Of a stretch of 64,000 bases of DNA, positions 1-10,840 are shown in pieces. The notes under the pieces are model-generated. The model saw nothing but the letters and a program-made list of their open reading frames with translations, was not told the origin of the DNA and did no database searches. This DNA is from Tetraselmis striata (lineage: Eukaryota; Chlorophyta; Chlorodendrophyceae; Chlorodendrales; Chlorodendraceae): positions 62,001 to 126,000 of the forward strand of contig VCJN01000993.1 in the NCBI GenBank assembly GCA_006384855.1. The letters are read 5' to 3'. Position numbers and translations under genes: made by a program. How positions within the stretch are numbered: the first letter of the stretch is position 1; the number at the start of each line of letters is the position of its first letter.

Positions 1-820
1 CTTTTCACCAGCTACCACCCAAGCATCAGCCGAGACCCGCTCGACGTCTCCCGGCCACCTCGGCGCAAATCGTAAGCCCTATGTACCCCCTGTGAGTTGT
101 TTTGCTATGACTGATGGCCGTGTGCGCTGCCGATGGCGCCGTCGTACCGCCCGGCACAAGTCGTGTTTGTTTTCTGAGTACACGTATTTTCTCGCACGCG
201 GACCCGACCGACAGCGGTCGTCGCGCCGTCCGGCAACTCGTCGGTGTCGCTGCCCGTCGCTATGCTTTAACCACCCAGGGTTAGGCGATGCATCTACAAG
301 GCGGCATACACCGCTAAGAACCTGGCTGACGCGCCCTAGAGGAGGGGAGGGTTGCACGTGACTCTGGCATAACTGGTATGAGGGGAAATGGCCTTTGTGC
401 AATCGCAACTAAGCATGTCATCCCCTAGGCCACCTACCGCCGTGCTGTGGTTGCTTCTGTCAAGGCCCCCATCCCAGTTAACCCGTGAGAGAAGACCTCC
501 GCAGCGGCCTCACCCTCAAGCAAGCGCTATCTCTTGTGGAGGCTATCAAGGTGCATCATTCAGCTGACCATAATCTGACAACATATGTTGTGATTTTTCA
601 AGACCAACGACATTATACATTAATTACATTTTGTCCCCGGCTACTTCCAAACACGGCTCTCTAAGTAGTGACGGGACTCTGGCAGCGGGCCTAGCAGGAA
701 GTGGGCGAGGCGGTTCTTCAAGCGCCATGGTTATGTTCTCATCTCCTCTTGCATCGTCGACGATGTCGACCCGCTCCGCGCCAAGGTGCTAGATATATGA
801 GAGCGCCGTAAAAGAGTTCA
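1..820. other. No gene recognised
   Basis: The open frames here are short, overlap on both strands and show no family motif. No RNA gene or tandem repeat was seen. Confidence 0.5.
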
Positions 821-1900
821 TTGACCAGCTCAAGGTTGTCTTCGAGAAATATGCCAACGTTCCGCAACATTTGCAACCTAGATGAGATTGGGCTACAACC
901 CCTTCCCCATAGTGTGGGCCCCGCGGGGTGCCATGCGCTCTCATCATGCCAAGGGCAACGACCGCCGGTTGGCCTCACATGCATGCTCGCCATATTCGTG
1001 GACGGCGCCTATCTGGATCCATTCTCCATTGTGAAGCGGAAGACGCCCTCCCCAGATTAATTCAGCGGTTCCCTCCTGGTAGTGGCAGCGCTGAGACCGG
1101 CCGGCTCTATGCGCTCCCAGATCACCGTCCCGAAGAACGCGTGGATGGACACGGAGCGCTGCACGCAGTAGTGGGCAGAGCAAATGTTTTTGCCAAGTAT
1201 AGCGGCACGCGGGTCGACGGAGACGCCTATGCTGCTCATGATGGACAACTACGGCAGCCACCTGGACCCCGACGTCCCGATTATGCTACCGATACACCGC
1301 GTGGCAGTGGTGACCTCCGCACGGCATCCATAATTATCCTCCAGGGCCTTGATGTCACGATCAAGGCCTACGGCGACATTGCAGTACCTCGCTACCGGAA
1401 AGTGGGGTCACAAGCGCCATAAAAGATATGGACATGATCATATCCCTCTTCAAGTTATACGCTTGACACGGTTCTCCCACTGGCTGACCCTACACCGTGA
1501 TCATCGAGGCAATGCGGGCATTTAATGTCCACATTGCCTTTGCTGAGGACACGGGAATGCGTTTGCTCAGCTACGAGAAGGTCAAGGGTCAGCCTACGTG
1601 CATGACTTAACCAAGCAGCCACCATGAGAGACTCCAACCACACCAAGTAGGTCAGCAACGGGCCGCTCATCCGTGGGAAGCAGCCGCATCTCCGTCAACA
1701 ACAACAAAACTACCAATCAGCTTCAATCGAATCAGCGGGAGAATGAACGGGTCATTTTGCATGCGGAGGAGGTCACAATTGCGGCCAGCGACAACCAAAT
1801 CGCTCGCCAAGGCCGCCGACCACTTCCTCGAGTTCACTCGCAAGGCCAAGCACGGCAAGCGAAAAGATGGAGGCCCTCACGGGGTTGCTTGACTGGCAAC
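821..1900 (+). pseudogene. pogo/Tigger-like DDE transposase remnant
   Basis: Pieces of a DDE_1-type (pogo/Tigger, Tc1-mariner superfamily) transposase can be read in order on the plus strand, but in different frames. At 821-1060 the frame gives NLDEIGLQPLP and then LTCMLAIFVDGAYL and IVKRK, the usual first-catalytic-Asp block followed by the beta strand. At about 1108-1310 another frame gives KNAWMD, and after an in-frame TAG it gives MLLMMDNYGSHL, the second-Asp motif (xxDNYGSH is typical of the family). A Lys-rich tail (KAKHGKRKDGG) lies near 1830-1875. The enzyme would cut and paste its own DNA. The frame changes and the stop inside the core mean this copy is dead. Terminal inverted repeats were not found. 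The family call is from motif memory, not a search. Confidence 0.7.
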
Positions 1901-1917
1901 ACTATCCTCCCGGACTG

Positions 1918-2080
1918 TCTCGTAAGTACACCGTAATGGCAAGTAATCGCGATTTTTCCCAGAGAATGGGCGTGTGATTCCCCTATCTACCGTGTAATCG
2001 CCACTTGACTGCTAGGCTCAATAGTCGCAATGACGTGCCCGGCTCGCCGCGTTCCGTAATATGCTACCAATAGCGTGTAT
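1918..2080 (+). repeat. Dispersed ~160-bp repeat, copy A
   Basis: This stretch matches 36716-36880 in the same orientation. Shared blocks include gtaatcgcgattttcccag-like and accgtgtaatcgccac-like segments and ctgctaggctc. By eye about three quarters of positions agree. In both places the repeat sits just downstream of a transposase remnant (pogo-like here, hAT-like at 36 kb). Confidence 0.6.
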
Positions 2081-2103
2081 GCTACATGTAGCCGGTGAGG
2101 GTC

Positions 2104-3396
2104 GAGCAAAAGCTAAGCCAAAAAATCGGTGACCATTGGATTGGTATCGGTGCCGTATGTGGAGGGATCAAACGAGACCGCTAGCATCTGCTCAAGTGCT
2201 CGACCGCCGTGAGGCCCGTAGCATCCACCTCCTCCGCTCAAGGCCTCCACCTTGGACGGGAGGCAGTTGTGGAGCCGATACCCCGCCATGTGCGCCATGC
2301 AATGCTTAAACGTGGCCCATGCGTGGTGATGCATGGCGTGGGTGTACCGACGGTTGGGCTTGGCAGATAGGAGCTTGCCCAGGTTGGCGTCCACCTCCTC
2401 TAACTTGTAGCTCCTCCGCCTTGCCGCAAAATGTAGGCATGCACATACCATGGCAATCCGAGGGGCACGTTGCGAACGGGGATTCCGTGGTGGCCATTCA
2501 GCTCGGGCCACTCGATATGTCGGCCGGGGCCTCGCGCAGCGCGGCCTCCATGTCCGCGTTGTCCTCGTGCATCTTGTCGAAGCGCACCTCAAGCCCCGGG
2601 GACACCTTAATTGATGGACAGGAGGACGGCGTGAAGGGCCGGCCAAACGACATGCTCCGGGATGCACTCCAAATATCCACCGTCGGCGGTGAAGCGCGCT
2701 GCCCCGCGTGTGACCTCCAAAGTCTTGTCGTAATACTCCTCCACATTGGGGTAAATATCGCGACGCAAAAGGATGGCATGGCCAATGGCGCGCCATGTTG
2801 CACGCCGTCCTCCGACCGCGGAGTGGCGGACCAATCGTCCATGAGCATAAACAAATCCGTAGAGAGGGAGGTCAGGAGCGCAAGGATGACGGGGTGGAAA
2901 GGAGAGCATTTGATGTGGCGTTGGGTGATAGTGCAGCGCCACGCCTCGTTGCAAGCGTTGCGAAGATCAGTCTGGACGATGACGGCACACGAGCCAGGCT
3001 TCTCGGCGATGAAGCGGCCACCGTGGATGATCGAGCACGACGGGACGATCCCCTGCGGAGATGCCGACGCCGATGTGAGACGGCGCAAGCACTGATACAT
3101 ACGCCTCTTTCATGTTGTCCACCACCGCCCATTCCGCTCCTCGCCGCTCCGCCTCCCCGACTGCCACAAGCCGACCGTCCGGGGCCCCGCCCTCGCCTAG
3201 CTTCTTGATAGGCGCCACAACCCTGGCAGAGGCGAAGAGGCGGTTGAACCAGCCGGGCAGGCGACCTTGTGTCATGTACATTGAGGCGAATTCCGACATG
3301 GCGCGAACCCCCGCATGCCCCGACGCCGGGGCGTATTCGCCCACCAAGCAAGCAGCGGATATCCTCGTTTCGCATGCATGAGGGCCTCACCGCCAC
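2104..3396 (-). pseudogene. Degenerate LINE-like reverse transcriptase
   Basis: Reading the minus strand downward from about 3.35 kb, three frames in turn give recognisable blocks of a non-LTR reverse transcriptase. They are SHIGVGISAG (compare the APxQLGVG block), VIVQTDLRNACNEAWR (RT block with catalytic Asp), GVQHGAPLAMP (compare GVQQGDPLGP), FTADGGYLECIPEHVV (compare the FADDGYL active-site block) and, near 2280, MAGYRLHNCLPSKVEAL (compare the YWLQHCYPS block). The order of blocks is right for this family. The catalytic block reads ADGG rather than ADDG, and no frame is open across the domain, so the copy is inactive. It may belong to the same lineage as the fragment at 31.3-32.2 kb. No poly(A) tail or target-site duplication was identified. 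Confidence 0.55.
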
Positions 3397-4175
3397 GTGT
3401 TGTTGGGTTGTTGGTAAGGCACGCGCATGTCCACCGTCATGGCGGCCTCGTCGACCGGAATATCATACGCGGCGTCTGGGATGCGTGCTTGTCGCGCAGC
3501 TGGGCGAGGATAGCAGGATCGGATAGGTCCCCGATACCCTTATGTACCAGCACGAGTAGCATGAAACATGGCGCCTGTCGCAGCATTGCAGCAGCGACTG
3601 CATGTCGTAGTAGGGGTAGTTGTGATTTCGTATTCGCCGCCGGATATAATAGGCATCAATTTAAATGACAAACGTACAGCTAATAAAAGCTATATACAGC
3701 TGTCAAATATACTCTGTATATAAGACGATAGAAAGGGGTAAACCCGTACCAGTAGTACGGTAGTGTTGATTTTCTAATTCTGGGGAACTGCCCTTTTTGT
3801 AATTCACACCAGTAGTACCAGGTAGTACTGGTACTTTGCTGGGTAAACCCCTTGGTAACTTTGCTGCGGGTTTGCAAGTTTGCATTCGGCACTACAGCAG
3901 GTACCCACAGCAAATAACCCACGTACTGCCGTATTGGTACGGATATATTTCTGCTAGACATTGCGCCGGCTTTCAGTCGCTAGCATCCGCCCCCCTTCCG
4001 TCGTGCACCGGCCTACAGGTAGGCGGGAAAATTGGACTTCTCCCGCACCACTCCGACAGTCACATCCGTACCATTCGCTGCGCCCACCACATAGCACGGC
4101 CCCCGTCGCTGTTCCTGCAGCGGGGTACGAGACCCGCCAACCCATTGCTAGCTTCAGGCGCCACCCTGCCCGCCC
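3397..4175. other. Intergenic, upstream of the membrane-protein gene
   Basis: No coding or RNA feature was recognised. 3680-3960 is AT-richer than its surroundings and contains scattered copies of tagtac/ggtac-type short words. The last few hundred bases would hold the promoter of the gene starting at 4176, but no defined core element was seen. Confidence 0.45.
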
Positions 4176-6094
4176 ATGCACCCGACCTCGGCGAGGGAGC
4201 TGCTGATGGCGGACCGCGGGAGGCTGTCGTCGGGCCAAGGCGGTGGCTCCGCGGCGCCAGGCGACGACGGCGACGACGACGTCGAGCGGCAGCCGCTGGC
4301 CGAGCCGCTGCTGCTGCCGAACGACGACCGGAATGGAGGCGGCGACGGGGACAGGGACGCTGAAAGGGACGGCCTATCTACTGGTGCGAGCTCCTGGCAG
4401 GGCGGCGAAGGGGGGGAGGTGGGCCCCTCCGGTCGACGGCGCGGCATCGCCGGCGCTATCGAGCGGGGCATCCAGGCGCGCCTGGACGACCTCGCGGGCG
4501 GCTGGAACACCATCACTGCGCGCGTGAAGCGCGTGAAGCCCCCGCCGCGGCTGCAGACGCTGCTGGTGGACCTCTTTGCGCGGCTGCCCGCCAGCGAGCA
4601 CACGTACCGCGACCAGTTCCAGTACGTGTGTCAGTGGCAGCTGTGGGGCGCTGAGGCGCTGGACGTCTTCTTCCTGGACCGCTGGGTGCCGCCGGGCGCA
4701 CCCTGGCCCTGGTGGCTCAAGTACAACCCGCCCTGGCTGATGGCCTACCTCACGCTCGTGTGCTGCTTCGCCTCCGGCTGCTGCCTCCACTGCCTCGTCT
4801 ACCAGGGCTACCCCGTGCCGGAGGAGTGCCCCGAGGAGCGCCGCTTCCGCATCCACTATGTCTATGGCTTTGATGCCTACCTCGGCCTAATGGTCATCGT
4901 CTCCATCATCTGCCTCTTCACTTTCCCTCACGTGAGGCCAGCCCCTCCCCCCCCGACGAAGCGCAACAAGTTTCCCCTTGAGTGTGTTCAACATAGTAAA
5001 ACTTTTTACTTCCTGCATCGGATAATTGTTTTTTGCAGATTGTTTTTATATTCACAACAGTACCATGTCAGCACCGGGTCGTCCACGAGATGTGTATTCT
5101 GATACAGCATTCCCTGCAGCCTCGAGCCAGCCACTCCGTCTGTTGCACTCATGCCCCCCCCCCCCCCCCCCTTTGCTTCCTATCTGGCAGGATGTGCGCA
5201 TCTTCGCGGTGGAGGGCATCGTGCTCACGGTGCTCTGGATCGCGGGCAACTCGCTGGGCCTCATGGCCATGTACGGGCAGAGCAACACCGGCATCCGCTG
5301 CTTCGTGGCGGGCCAGGTGGCCTGGACCACCATCCTGAGCGCCATGGTCATCTTTGACCTCGTGCGCAACTTCAGCGCGGTCGCGCTGTACCACCTCGTG
5401 GTCGTCATCTTCTTCTGGATCGCGGTGCTCGCGTACATGATCCCCTACGGGCCCACGCCGGGCCTGTGGGGCCTCTACGTGGAGAACCGCCGCATCAGCC
5501 TGAGCCTGCACCGCGCGTACATCACGCTCACGGTGAGAGGCTGCCAGCATGGCGGTTGTGGCAACAGCCACACGTGGCGGTCACTGCCCACCTGCGCTGG
5601 CAACACAGTGCATGAGTACACTGCAATTGCTATGTGTTCAGGTGCCTGCAGGGATTACTGGTTATACCGGGCCACAAACAACTGGCTTGCTGGGATGATG
5701 TATGTTAATATTCATATCAGTCCCCGGTAACACTACACCATGCCACAAAATCGTGCTGTGTTGTTTCTTATGCTTTCTTCCGGTCTATATATCTATACCA
5801 ACTTGCACTACCACACTATCTACCTATACCTATTTACACTACCGCACTACAAGTCTGCTATGCTGATTGCTCGATTCAGCGCCAGTCATGATGCCCGCGT
5901 CAGTAAGGGCGCAGTTCAGGCCATGCCGAGGCAGAGTGGGATATGTGGCACACATTTACGCCCGCTACCGCGTCGTCATCATGCTGTTTCGTGTGCATGG
6001 CAGAATGGGTGCATGCCCGGATATCGTAGGTTTTACGCTTGTGATATGAGACGAACACCGCACACCCCGCTTAGACCCGCAACTCTACTCATTG

Positions 6095-6125
<31 letters not shown>

Positions 6126-6300
6126 CTGCCCGCAGGTGCTGGTCGTCATGGCATGCAGCCTGCTGGTACTTTACGCGGCGGGGGACGTGCTGTGGGTGAT
6201 CATCTCAGGGTCCATTCTACGGCAGCCCGACTTGCCGCAAGCCCTGCATGCGCCGCCATGGCCGCAGCCCAGCGGGCCCGGGGCGCCGCCGAGCACGTGA
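4176..6300 (+). CDS. Multi-pass membrane protein, function unknown
   Basis: Three exons (4176-4931, 5191-5532, 6136-6300) join in phase 0 to give 420 residues. Donors are gtgagg and gtgaga; acceptors are ggcag and cgcag. The first 150 or so residues are hydrophilic and partly acidic (GDDGDDDVERQPLAEPLLL), with an EPLLL stretch resembling an acidic dileucine sorting signal. They are followed by about six hydrophobic helices near residues 186-210, 234-250, 256-280, 288-310, 318-340 and 367-392. The tail is Pro-rich. The protein is therefore an integral membrane protein with a long, probably cytosolic, N-terminus. I do not recognise the family. The start could also be the Met at 4206. Both introns carry long poly-C tracts near their acceptors (5155-5172 and 6097-6120). 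No TGTAA was seen shortly after the stop, so the 3' end is uncertain. Confidence 0.75.
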
Positions 6301-6986
6301 AGGTGCAGGCGTGCGCAGCAGCCTTTCTCCATGTTTGGCGAGGGGGCGGGAGGCCGAGCGAGGGCTTGAGTGGGTACGGGGGGATGACAAGCGACCGCGT
6401 GTCTCTCGGCACTTGCACAGCCCTCCTTGGGAACAAATTGAAATTGAAATTGAAATTTGTCCCCACATGCTAGTCCGCTGCTGTCCGCCGCCCAGACTGA
6501 GTTGATGTGAGGGCCTACTTTCCCTATCCGCGATGGGGAACACAGAGTGTTGTCACAGCTCAAGCTACCGGCCGGCCTCCTGTGGTATCCAACCCCTCCT
6601 CCTTCCTGCCCTTGGGAACCATAAAAGCGGCCTCAGCCCACGCACAAGTACTAATTACAAGAACCGTGCCTCGTGCAATCAACGGATGCGCCGCTCCCCT
6701 GCCACGGCGTCACCCCGGAACCGTCATGGTGTTGGCCGCATGACACACATGGCTTATCTGACATTTGGCATTTGTGACAACACATGCCTGGGCAGCACCG
6801 CGGGCTGGCTGTCTCGCGGTCCGACTCCGTGCACCTGCATAGGCTCGGCTAGGCCGCTTGCATGCCGTCCTTTGAAGGCCAAAGCTTGGGCTGGTAATTG
6901 TAGTACGGAAAGGCGTGCCCGTGTGGGCGGGGATGGGCGGCCTTCATCCCGGGGGGGGGGGGGTGCCTGGGTACTGTAGCAGCTAC
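6301..6986. other. Intergenic, no gene recognised
   Basis: It contains a short ttgaaa tandem tract at about 6436-6460 and a poly-G run at about 6951-6962. No convincing open frame was found. Confidence 0.4.
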
Positions 6987-8309
6987 CTAAAGCATGCCGA
7001 ACCGTCTCGTGACGGGCCTCCCCCTCCCGGGGGAGGGGGGAGGGGGGGGGGGCGGGCACCGGGCGGAGATGTCTGCGAAGATGAGGCTGACACCTAGTAG
7101 GCTGGGATTGGCCATGCCGTCGTTTGACTCCAGTGGGAACTGGTGGAGGATCCAGGCCTTCAGAGCAGGGGTCCAGTAGATGCCGGCGGTCAGCCCCTGG
7201 AAGTCGGTAACGAAGGCGGTGAGTTGACGAACGTCGCGGCGGTCACCGAGTATACGGGAGGCATTAATGATGTCCGCCGCCATGCCGCGGGATCCCTGGC
7301 GGGGCGGCGAGTGTCAGCAGTACCCAGGCACCGAGCACAGCGATTCCATGCTTCCTGCATACCGATGTGGGGGAGGGGGAGGGGGGGAGGGCGGGGGATG
7401 TCATTCCCGCGGGACGGGGACCCGGCTGGTAGCATCAGGATCAGCAGGCTGGAAAAGGCATTGGCTAGGGGATGCGCAGCATCATGCCACTGAGTGAGTA
7501 CCATGACCACAATTGGCTACCCTGAATTTCATTGTTTCGGAAAGCACCCCCCCCCCCCCCCCTCCCCTTCCTCTCCACTATAAAGACAGAAAAGCGATGT
7601 TTATATCTGGAAATCTGAGTATCAGAATACACCGCAAAGATGTCGCGGGTTATCTGCCTGGATGGTTCGGATTTTTTGGCGACCCGTGAATAGCCCAATT
7701 TGAGAACGCTGCGGCAAGCCCGCACCTTCCGTGTGGCGCATCAGGGCGGGGCTGCCGCGCGCCAGCGCTGCAGCACAGTCGTGCAGCGGCGCCATGATGG
7801 GGTGCTGCCCGGCTGCGATGTCCAGTACCCTGAGGCGGGATAAGCACACCCCCGGCCGCATGATCGTCAGGGGCTCCGAGCGCGAGGCGCTGCCCGCAGG
7901 CATCAGGAGGTTCCCGGGCAGGCAGGGAGGGCATCGGGCGGCTCACTTGGGGAGTTGTTCAATCCGGTGCCAGCCCCCTTGCGCCTGCACGCCCCCTGGG
8001 CTGTCACCGCGGTGATGCCACACATCCAGCTTGCGCTGTGAGCTGTGACAGTGACGTCTCTAAACGGATGTGAACACTTATTCGTATTGTATGGAATACT
8101 CATTGTATGGGTGTATTGGGAGGATTGTGTAATCCTCCCACGGTACGAGTATTCGTATGAGCTTTCTTGTTGCTTTCTTGTGAGCCATGGGGGACTAAAG
8201 CTGGGCGCATGGGCGACCATAGCGGGTGGTGACAGCATCATAACAATTATTCTCTCTCTCTCTCTCTCTCTCTCCCTCCCCCCCCCCCCCTCCCCTCTCT
8301 CTCTCCTTT

Positions 8310-8346
<37 letters not shown>

Positions 8347-9382
8347 CATCTCGCCCGATTGCACCCTCTTCTCTCGGTGAAGATTGCCTCAGAGCTGGCA
8401 CATACCAAGCAGAGGAGTTGGCCCGGGGGGATGGAAGGGGGGGAGGGGGGGCTGCCTCGCCTGTGGAGCAGCGGTTGCACGTAGCATGCATCCTGCTCGG
8501 CAGGGCTGCCGCGCACAGGCGTCCCGCTGAAGGGCGTGCGGCCCGGCCACGATAGCGGGGTGACCTGCGTGATCGCCACATCAGCCGATTGCATGTACTC
8601 ACTCTGGCGGTGAGGGGTTGCCGGCAGGGTTGTAGCGACGCCGCGGCGATGGCTGCAAAAGCCATTGGTGGCTGCCATTGCCTACATTAGGGTAAACTAC
8701 AGTGGCACACTTGCCAGTACAACTGCTGGTTGGGCGTGCTGCTGCTGCCTGCTGTAGGGATTAGCTGTTATACTGAGCCACAAAAACTGGCTCACTGAGA
8801 CGATATATTTGTTACCTCCGGCATGCAGTATACTGCACCAAAAAAGCAAAAGACCTTGTTTCCCCCTGTTCTTACTTATCTATCTATGTGTTATTAGATG
8901 GATAATCTAATGTAATCTGATCTTTCTTTATTTAATATTTAATAAGATAATTTGCCATGAAAGCCGAATGTCTATACTGATCCACAAAATATCAAAAAAT
9001 CCTGACGGAAACTTTGTTTGCTCTATTCGGTAGTGCCAAATCCATCAACATATCCGCATGGATATTTTGCAGGTAATCGGGGGATGTTCTTGTACTGCAG
9101 CAAGGACAGGAGGGCGGGAACTTTATGTGCGCGATAGAGGACGCGGTGGTGGTTGCAAACCAGGATGTGCGCCTCATACATCCAGCCCTCTGACGCCAAG
9201 GTACAGCTGCACGCACGCCACGGCTGCGTGGTGGCTGCCTCTGGCGGCCGAGGTTGCGCACTGTACTGGCTGCAGCCCCTGTGGAGGATGAGCCACAGTA
9301 GGCCAATGCATAAATGGCACTGAACAGCGAGTGCACGCAACTGAGTGAGTTTCAACTCGCTGCAAAGCTGACTATTCTCCAC
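6987..9382 (-). CDS. Exon-like blocks of an unidentified gene (model unresolved)
   Basis: Several blocks on the minus strand look coding and have splice-like edges. 9023-9382 includes WMYEAHILVCNHHRVLYRAH. About 8465-8610 begins after a CCGCCAG acceptor with SEYMQSADVAITQVTPLSWP. About 7715-7935 has LRVLDIAAGQHPIMAPLHDC. About 7430-7497 begins after a ctcag acceptor with WHDAAHPLANAFSSLLIL. About 7056-7295 begins after a cgccag acceptor with GSRGMAADIINASRILGDRR and continues to VTDFQGLTAGIYWTPALKAW. The last block ends at a GTGCCC donor followed by a C tract, as in neighbouring genes. The phases I can assign do not join cleanly from block to block, so exons may be missing or the gene may be decayed. 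I recognise no family. Confidence 0.3.
8251..8341. repeat. (CT)n microsatellite
   Basis: Two tracts of alternating c and t are separated by a C-rich stretch. This explains the Arg-Glu and Leu-Ser alternating frames read through it on either strand. Confidence 0.95.
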
Positions 9383-10740
9383 AGGCAGGCAAAACCGACT
9401 TTATATAGTCGGTTGTGGTCCCAGACAACATAGCGCTAGTGCACATCCTGAACCTTCATGTTATCGAGCTAGCAGCCATACAACCTTCGTTTTCACTTCA
9501 ATCAATGTCACACATGGAGGGCAGGTTGTTGCAACATCGTTTGTCACCGTTACGGGGACTCCCCCCCGACATGAGGCCTCGGGCCCAATGTTGGCGTGTG
9601 CTGGTGGCCTCTTCCACGATTCTGGATAAAATAACGCTTTATACCCTGTCAGCTCTGCTCCCTCTACTATCACTGTTACACATATTTGTCCTCTGCCGCT
9701 GTGCAGTGCATATTGACGTGGATAAGGGCAGTTACAAGCGCTGCCATTGTTGCCAGAGGAAGGGATGGGTGTTGGTGTGGGCGGGAATTCTTAGTATTAT
9801 ACCAAAACACGTAATAATGGTGAGCTCCCTCAATTGGTTCGCGAGACATTATTTGGTATGCCATACATGACAAACACCATACATGACATACATGACATAC
9901 ATGACAAGTCAACGGCAGGCGCGCAAAGACATCAGTGGGCTCCCAAAGATGTATTTTTGGCGTTCTGCTTTCCGTGACATAGTGCTGCACATGTATGGAG
10001 TAGTAGGCACCTCCAGCAGTAGTAATAATAAAGCGAAATCTGTAATCCAGTATCTTCAGAAGTACAAGAATTACGCGCGTAACACAGACTGAAGATGGAG
10101 GTACCTTGCCTTTTGTTTACCCTACGAATATAGTATTATGCTTCCATATTATGCTTCCATCTGAAGCTGCTATGATCAATATCTTGATATGAAGAACGTG
10201 GCAAGAAGTGTTGATGTAAGTATTGTTGCATATCTACGCGTAATGTATTGATTGAATTCCGATATTCTAGCAAGCAATACAGCTGGTAACGCAATCATAG
10301 CGAACGGAACACTACGCATCATAAAGCGACACAAATCGTAGTATGGCGACTGATAGAATTCTGAAAGGTAATACGAGCTACCCTATTACTTGCTGTTCAT
10401 CTGCACAGCTCGACGATAGGATGAGCTCATGGTATTGACTATCTAATATTATAAGCTAGATTCATGAAGTCGGTTATTTCAAGAGCATTAATTCAACTGA
10501 TGCGCAGCCCTGGGGTGCGCCTCCATATGACAAGGAGTGCGGTGCAGTGCGCTGCTGAGTACAGTGCGCAGCTCCAGTCCGAGCTTCCACGACAACTGCT
10601 TCTCGGATGACGGGGTGGCGGAATAAAGAAACAGCAAGAGCGGCAGGTCGGTGGCGCATCGACATGCAAGATTACGCTGCTGGCAATCCATGTGTCAAGT
10701 GAAATTCAAATCAGGAGAAACGCGTGCTGCTGGCTCGCAT
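9383..10740. other. Intergenic, no gene recognised
   Basis: AT-richer spacer between the unresolved minus-strand blocks and the 3' end of IFT172. It holds a small tandem of acatgacat words at about 9866-9906. Nothing else was seen. Confidence 0.45.
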
Positions 10741-10747
10741 AGATTAA

Positions 10748-10752
10748 TTACA
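10748..10752 (-). promoter_or_regulatory. TGTAA poly(A) signal of IFT172
   Basis: TGTAA on the minus strand lies 89 nt beyond the IFT172 stop codon. TGTAA is the usual polyadenylation signal in chlorophyte algae. The assignment rests on position and motif only. Confidence 0.55.
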
Positions 10753-10840
10753 TGGCAGCGGCGCCTTGCATGTGCTGCAAATTGATTAGTGAAAGTGGGG
10801 GAGTTGTCCGGGGGACGGGGGATCCCGCTGCAGCGGGCGG

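Noticed and set aside
8195-8665. 156-codon minus-strand frame with Arg-Glu runs
   Set aside because: Its middle is the (CT)n microsatellite read in one frame.
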